Positions 59,801-64,000 of a stretch of 64,000 nt of DNA are shown piece by piece. Source of the stretch: Corbicula japonica (lineage: Eukaryota; Mollusca; Bivalvia; Venerida; Cyrenidae); NCBI GenBank assembly GCA_038501625.1, contig JAZAYU010000088.1:682001-746000 (forward strand), given 5' to 3'. The notes under the pieces were generated by a model. That model was not told the DNA's origin, searched no databases, and was given only the letters and a program-made list of their open reading frames with translations. Numbering within the stretch: position 1 is the stretch's first letter; every line of letters begins with the position of its first letter. The position numbers were made by a program, and so were the translations under genes.

Positions 59801-62556
59801 TTGTCAGCTGGGTATCTGAAAGTAAAAATCATCATTCAAACTAAAGATATTTCAAAATCTTAACAAGAAGATGCCACAAAGCAATAAAACCAGGTTTTCT
59901 TCATACATTTTAAGTGAAAAGGGGGCATAACTATGAAAAAATACAGTCAAGAATTATGAAACTTGTCCTGATAAATGCTACTGTGATTTCCGACAACTAT
60001 GTTAAGTTAAAAAGCTCTAATCTGAATGGTAACTGAGAAAAAGTGAACTTAAAAAAAAAAAAATGTTGACACTGCCCTACTAAGGACATACCCCAATCTA
60101 ATAATCATTGTTTTTTAAAGAAAAAATTGGTTAATTAACCCTTTACTTACGTCTTATATCCTGAGTGGCCAGTGTAGAGCCAGATTAGCCTGCACATCTG
60201 TAAAGTTTGATCTGGATATACAATTGTCAATTTTAGATTTATAAGGTTATTTGTGTAGAACTAGATCAGGCTGCATTGATTTGCAGGCTGATCCGAATCT
60301 ACTTTTCCACCCATATGATAATGAATAAAGGCATATGCATGGTGTAAAACTTAATAGTAACAGATTCTTGGAGAAGTCACAACATTTTTCTGACACCCTT
60401 GGCCAGTCCCTGAAATTTGTTGCTTTTAGATTCAAATGGACATTCCTGGCCAAGAAGTGAACAGTGTAGATCCGGATCAGACAGAACGAATGTGGGATAT
60501 AAGCCATATCTGTAATAAGGGCTTATCTCATGAAAAACCACAAAGACTTACCTTTGCTTCCACCTCTGTATTTCAGCAGGACTATCTTCATGGTAAAGTG
60601 GTGCATAGAATTCTGACGCATCAAAGTCTATATGGAATGTATCCCAAAACGGACCGAAAGGATTTCCGTCCTTAGCGTTGCAATCATTCTCCTTACCACC
60701 ATGTTTTCTGGCCGAGTAGCATAAAACTGAAACATCACAAAAATACATTATAGACAAATTTGATAACTGTTAAATCCTTTGATAAGGCTAATATCCCATG
60801 GCAACAAATTAAGATCCAGAGCAAAAAATGTATATCCAGATCAAACTGCACATCCCTGCAGACCGATCAGGATCTACACTGTGTTTGCTTCTTGGTCGGA
60901 AATAATCTAATAGCAATCCCAGTAGATATTGATCAGAAATGGATGTTATGGCTGGTCTGGATCTACACTAGTCATTTATGGGATAGTAATGATGTAATGG
61001 CTAATGGCTTTCTGTAAATGAAATAAAGATAAATGAAGATAACAAATAGTACAGTACAGTACAGAGCGGTGAGGTGCAGTTTGGTGCGGTAGGGTGAGGT
61101 ACAGTATCAGTGTATGGTATGGTAAAGTACAGTACTATACAGTACAATACAGTGAGGAATGATTTTTTTCTTAGCTCGGTATGTTTTATGTCAAAAATCA
61201 AACTGTAGATGTGTATGCCAATCGAAAATTTAGCTAAAGACTATAAAGCAAAGTAAATATAAATGTGTGAAATTAACAGAGTTGGATGAATAACATCAAT
61301 ATACCTAGGGATAATTTAAAGATATATATTATGCAAATATTATTCAAAGTTTTAGGCTAATAAAAACTAAATTGTGTCTTCATGTGGAAAGTATTTTGTT
61401 TTGTTTTTCATTTTTTTAGTGTAACTTATATTGGACAGGTTAAATTTTTTGCAGATATTGCAAAAAACAACATTTTGCTGCCCTTATGACAATTTCAAGA
61501 CATCCTCATAACACTTATGCTATGTGAATCTAAACAAGCTGTTTATTGCTCAAGAATTTTTACAGAGCAAAACTGATGAAATCTAACCATTTACTTCATA
61601 TACATGTATACCACTTTAATCACATGGGTGAATAGTGTAGATCTATATCAGCTGGCACATCTGTGCCATCCGATCAGGATCTACACTTTTCACTTAAGAT
61701 TCATTACTTTATTTCTGACAAAGAAGCCGACAGTGTATATTCAGATCAGCTGTAGTTAGTAGATAGAGCCCATACCTGTTCTTTTGCCAACTGGCCACAC
61801 CTTATCGGCCAGGTTTGCCATGAACCACTCCATGGTTACAACCCTCAGGTACTCTTGCAGTGGCTCCACTTTGAAGTATGTGTCAAATGGTACCTGAACC
61901 TTAAAAAATTAACTTAAACTTCAATATTCCTTTACTCCATATATATATATATATGTTTTAAAAGAATATGTGACAGGTGTAGATCCAGATCAGCCAGCAC
62001 ATCCATGACATCTGATCTGGATCCAGACTGGTCACATCTTGGTCAGAAATAACCTTATGAATCTGGAAGCAAACAGTTGCGATTCTGATCCAATGGCATG
62101 AATGTGCCAGCTGATCTGGATCTACACAGTTTGCTCATGCCAAAATTCTATCTTTGGAGTAAATGGTTTAAGGGAACTCCTGCTCTGTTGTAAGGCCTTG
62201 TCAAATAAAGATTCTCATACCTTTGCACCTTCAAACTAGAAACTTACCAACTGTAAATGAAATGGAAAAATACTTGCCATGTCCAACCGACTGATGGACA
62301 TTTGCAATTATTGGCTGTAGCTACTTTAAGTTTTCATTACAAAATTCAAGTACAAAAAGGGCTTGGGTATTATGACACCAGGACCGGCAATATATCCTAT
62401 CATACCCTGTCAAGAAACCAAATAACTATATAATATTTACCGAGTTTGGAGCAGGAAAATGATATTCCACCCATGGCGGCAGAACAAGTGTCCTGTCTAG
62501 TGACTTGGCAAACTTGAGAGAACCCAGAAAATGGTCTGCCTGGTTTCCAAATCGTC
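56689..62556 (-). CDS. POFUT1: GDP-fucose protein O-fucosyltransferase 1 (POFUT1), exons 2 to last
   Basis: Seven minus-strand exons join in phase: 62556-62441, 61899-61776, 60726-60552, 59815-59620, 59151-58995, 57642-57572 and 56871-56689, 1022 nt in all. Hallmarks in order are [14 protein letters not shown] (GDP-fucose and acceptor site), [46 protein letters not shown] (the Arg of HLR is catalytic in the family), [14 protein letters not shown], and [20 protein letters not shown]. The protein ends HDEL, an ER-retention signal. The enzyme adds O-fucose to Ser/Thr in EGF repeats of Notch and similar proteins in the ER lumen and also helps them fold. The signal-peptide exon lies right of 64000. 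The 340 or so residues seen are intact, with no frameshift or stop. Confidence 0.96.
56945..57182 (+). mobile_element. Repeat P copy in last POFUT1 intron
   Basis: TTTACCCTTTCCTCCATATA to GAAGGAAAGGGTAAA, both hairpins intact. Confidence 0.85.
57289..57530 (-). mobile_element. Repeat P, near-consensus copy
   Basis: TTAACCCTTTCCTCCATAGA to GAAGGAAAGGGTTAA, 242 bp, minus orientation. It ends 42 bp before the POFUT1 exon boundary at 57572, in the intron. Confidence 0.92.
57572..57642 (-). CDS. POFUT1: POFUT1 exon ([10 protein letters not shown])
   Basis: The acceptor ATTGCAG precedes 57642 and the donor is GTAAGT. The short exon encodes [20 protein letters not shown] then FPK. V.VATDS is a conserved strand and turn of the fucosyltransferase GDP-binding lobe. 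At 71 nt it is easily missed, but both phases fit its neighbours. Confidence 0.92.
58505..58746 (+). mobile_element. Repeat P copy
   Basis: TTAACTTGTTCCTCCATACA to TGGAGGAAAGGGTTAA, both hairpins intact. Confidence 0.87.
58995..59151 (-). CDS. POFUT1: POFUT1 exon (cysteine-rich segment)
   Basis: The acceptor TTTTCAG precedes 59151 and the donor GTATTT starts at 58994. It reads [19 protein letters not shown], then [12 protein letters not shown] and a helix to VLKQT. The spaced cysteines fit the disulphide-bonded segment of the lumenal enzyme. Confidence 0.93.
59620..59815 (-). CDS. POFUT1: POFUT1 exon with catalytic HLR motif
   Basis: The acceptor TTTCAG precedes 59815 and the donor is GTAAGT. 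Sixty-five codons include [24 protein letters not shown] and [13 protein letters not shown]. The HLR arginine contacts GDP-fucose and is essential in characterised family members. It ends in phase 0. Confidence 0.95.
60137..60345. mobile_element. Repeat P, degenerate copy
   Basis: TTAACCCTTTACTTACGTCT start, GTGTAGAGCCAGATTAGCCT and GCAGGCTGATCCGAATCTAC arms. Confidence 0.55.
60552..60726 (-). CDS. POFUT1: POFUT1 exon ([11 protein letters not shown] region)
   Basis: The acceptor GTTTCAG precedes 60726 and the donor GTAAGT starts at 60551. It encodes [16 protein letters not shown], then [19 protein letters not shown] and a variable stretch to IQRWKQR. The NPFGPFWD block is diagnostic of POFUT1. 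Confidence 0.94.
60770..60990. mobile_element. Repeat P, degenerate copy
   Basis: ATCCAGATCAAACTGCACAT, GACCGATCAGGATCTACACT, CGGAAATAATCTAAT spacer and GCTGGTCTGGATCTACACTA. Confidence 0.55.
61040..61160. repeat. Degenerate pentanucleotide repeat (NNRGT)n
   Basis: ACAGTACAGTACAGT then GCGGT, GAGGT, GCAGT, TTGGT, GCGGT and similar five-base steps to ACAATACAGT. About 20 steps keep the frame. It is in a POFUT1 intron. Confidence 0.85.
61585..61760. mobile_element. Repeat P, degenerate left part
   Basis: ACCATTTACTTCATATACAT start, GTGTAGATCTATATCAGCTG and GATCAGGATCTACACTTTT arms, TTTATTTCTGACAAAGAAG spacer. Truncated 16 bp before the POFUT1 donor at 61775. Confidence 0.55.
61776..61899 (-). 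CDS. POFUT1: POFUT1 exon ([10 protein letters not shown] region)
   Basis: It encodes [19 protein letters not shown], then [19 protein letters not shown] plus one base, with donor GTATGG. Two in-frame acceptors are possible, TTAAG|GTT at 61899 or TTCAG|GTA at 61893, differing by Val-Gln. I chose the longer one, so the exact start is uncertain by six bases. Confidence 0.9.
61925..62170 (+). mobile_element. Repeat P, diverged copy
   Basis: CCTTTACTCCATATATATAT, GTGTAGATCCAGATCAGCCA, TGGTCAGAAATAACCTTATG, GCTGATCTGGATCTACACAG, end TGGAGTAAATGGTTTAA. Confidence 0.68.
62441..62556 (-). CDS. POFUT1: POFUT1 exon with GRFGNQ motif
   Basis: The acceptor TTTTCAG is followed by GA, which completes a split Gly codon. 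It encodes [20 protein letters not shown] and on through [14 protein letters not shown], with donor GTAAAT. The GRFGNQ loop binds substrate in O-fucosyltransferases. The donor's intron side falls in a 27-bp stretch also found at 21943-21970. Confidence 0.94.
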
Positions 62557-62610
62557 CTGAAAACAGATCAACAGGATAAATATAGAGAGACCTGACAAAT
62601 TATCATTGAT

Positions 62611-63010
62611 TCAACCCTTTCCTTAATTATCTATACATGTATGCATTTCTGGCATAGGCGAACAGTGTAAATCCAGATCAGCTAGCACATCTGTGCCATC
62701 TGATCAGGATCTGCACTGTTCACCTTTTGATTAATTAAGTCATTTCTGACCAAGTAGTGACCACTGCAGATTAAGATCAGTGCTGAAGGTTATAAAACTG
62801 AGCATGGAAACCAGACTCAAATCTCAAGCATCTGATTGGCTGAAATGGCGACCAGTCGCCATTTCAGCCAATCGGATGCTTGAGATTTGAGACTGGTTTC
62901 CATGCTCAGTTTCATAACCTTCAGCACCTATGGCACGGATGTTCGCGCTGATCTGAATCTACACAGGTCATCCATTCGTTAAAATGCATATATTTGGAGT
63001 AAAGGGTTAA
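62611..63010 (-). mobile_element. Repeat P copy containing a nested pal-2
   Basis: TCAACCCTTTCCTTAATTAT to TTGGAGTAAAGGGTTAA. The second hairpin is split: GATTAAGATCAG...|pal-2|...CTATGGCACGGATGTTCG. pal-2 therefore inserted in the hairpin arm. Confidence 0.8.
62781..62927. mobile_element. pal-2 palindromic MITE inside a repeat P hairpin
   Basis: TGCTGAAGGTTATAAAACTG to TTTCATAACCTTCAGCA, almost perfectly palindromic over about 147 bp with centre GGCGACCAGTCGCC. It lies in POFUT1's 5'-most intron in the window. Confidence 0.9.
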
Positions 63011-63519
63011 CAACTTTCCACAAAAGACTGAAACTAAGCAAAAAACAAAACAACTGACAATCTAAGTGCTTATAACCCTTTACTACATGGGATATGGCTG
63101 TTATCCATGTGTAAAATAAAGATACATTAATAACATTCATTTGTGCAGAGTTTTATTGATTCCAGCACATTTCAACTTTCAATTTTGCTGTTAGACAGAA
63201 TGATTTTGATTATTTTCTTTTTTATTGTGCAATAGCAAGTGTTGAGAACAGGCTATTACATTGTATATGAACTTGAACTTTATAAGTACAAATAAATTAG
63301 ATCTTTATTGATTCAGACTTAATAATGATATTCAAAGGTTAATTATATTCAAAACAATCCTCTATCTAAGTATGCCAATGTGTTACAAAAAGAGTTTTCA
63401 TAGCAATTTTGAAACATAATTTGATGTAACATATGTTGTTGAAATACATGTAGAAGTTTTATACAAACATTGTAACATTGTAAAGAATTGTTAGTAAGTC
63501 TCATGTTTATATGTGTAAC
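63011..63519. other. POFUT1 5' intron, nothing recognised
   Basis: AT-rich, with no exon for the signal peptide. That exon must lie beyond the right edge. Confidence 0.5.
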
Positions 63520-63705
63520 CATTTACTCAAAATATACTGAGGTTTTATTCTTTGGGTGAACAGTGTAGATCCAGATCAGCTAGCACATCTGTGCCACCTG
63601 ATCTGGATCTACACTTATAATTGCTTCTTGGTCAGAAATTACCTAATAAATCAAGAAGTTCTCCTAGGTCCTATGGATAACATGCATATAACCATAAAGA
63701 AAAAG
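63520..63705. mobile_element. Repeat P, degenerate copy
   Basis: CCATTTACTCAAAATATACT start, GTGTAGATCCAGATCAGCTA and CTGATCTGGATCTACACTTA arms, GTCAGAAATTACCTAATAAA spacer. The right half has decayed. Confidence 0.6.
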
Positions 63706-64000
63706 GTTCATATTGCACCGTCACATCGTGTTAATGTACTTGCTACTTTACATAACTTGTTCACATTATCATGGTCTCGCTCTCATGGCAAAGGCACAAA
63801 AACACAACAGGATGCAAATTTACTGACATGCTGTCTGATCTGGATCTTTATAGATTTCAAAAAGTATTTAAGCCATATTCATGGAGTAATTTACATTTTA
63901 ATCAATATTATAATAAAGATGAACAATGCAGAAAATACACGGCTTCATTTCATACATGGTAAATATGATTGGAACAGGTCTCATTTTTGTTTTCCGTACA

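Overview
The window is animal nuclear DNA, most likely from a bivalve mollusc. The genes are built of short exons with GT-AG junctions. The introns are long and AT-rich. The DNA is crowded with small palindromic transposons and dispersed elements of the kind common in clam and oyster genomes, for example the element starting GCTCGACTATTCGAA at 32182 and the TATGCCCCC...GGGAGGCAT element at 3527 and 48302. There is no sign of bacterial gene layout. The species call is inference.

Three protein-coding genes can be rebuilt from exon, phase and motif evidence. (1) A plus-strand neuronal calcium sensor gene of the NCS-1/frequenin type has exons at 238-286, 41614-41703, 43192-43270, 45236-45402 and 46770-46877. 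Its N-terminal exon(s) lie left of the window, and one intron is about 41 kb. (2) Inside that intron, on the minus strand, sits a complete two-exon gene (20493-19817 joined to 12842-12260, 419 aa). It encodes a repeat protein of about 37-residue units that I cannot name. Degenerate 'ghost' copies of its repeat exon lie just upstream of its second exon. (3) On the minus strand at 62556-56689 are the last seven exons of POFUT1, GDP-fucose protein O-fucosyltransferase 1, ending in the ER-retention signal HDEL. Its first exon is right of the window. Genes 1 and 3 converge tail to tail.

The rest is intron and intergenic DNA shaped by mobile elements. The dominant family, called repeat P here, is about 240 bp and bounded by TTAA, with TTAACCCTTTCC...GGAAAGGGTTAA ends. 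It looks like a piggyBac-type MITE with two internal hairpins. About two dozen near-complete copies and a similar number of fragments are present. Repeat P has also seeded tandem arrays: about 37 copies of a 55-bp unit (5503-7534) and six copies of a 42-bp unit (14027-14278). A second, almost perfectly palindromic family of about 145 bp, called pal-2, occurs about eight times, often nested inside repeat P. It carries TATA-, CCAAT- and YY1-like motifs on both strands. Other elements are an internally deleted mariner (1297-2309), a Tc1/mariner-like MITE inserted in repeat P (about 29467-30017), a 1.38-kb TTAA-type element with two small ORFs inserted in another repeat P copy (30440-31820), several hairpin MITEs, and two arrays of about 145-bp units rich in nuclear-receptor half-sites (32766-33895 and 42065-42790).

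I saw no tRNA, rRNA or CRISPR. Most apparent short ORFs are read-through of these repeats and are not annotated as genes.
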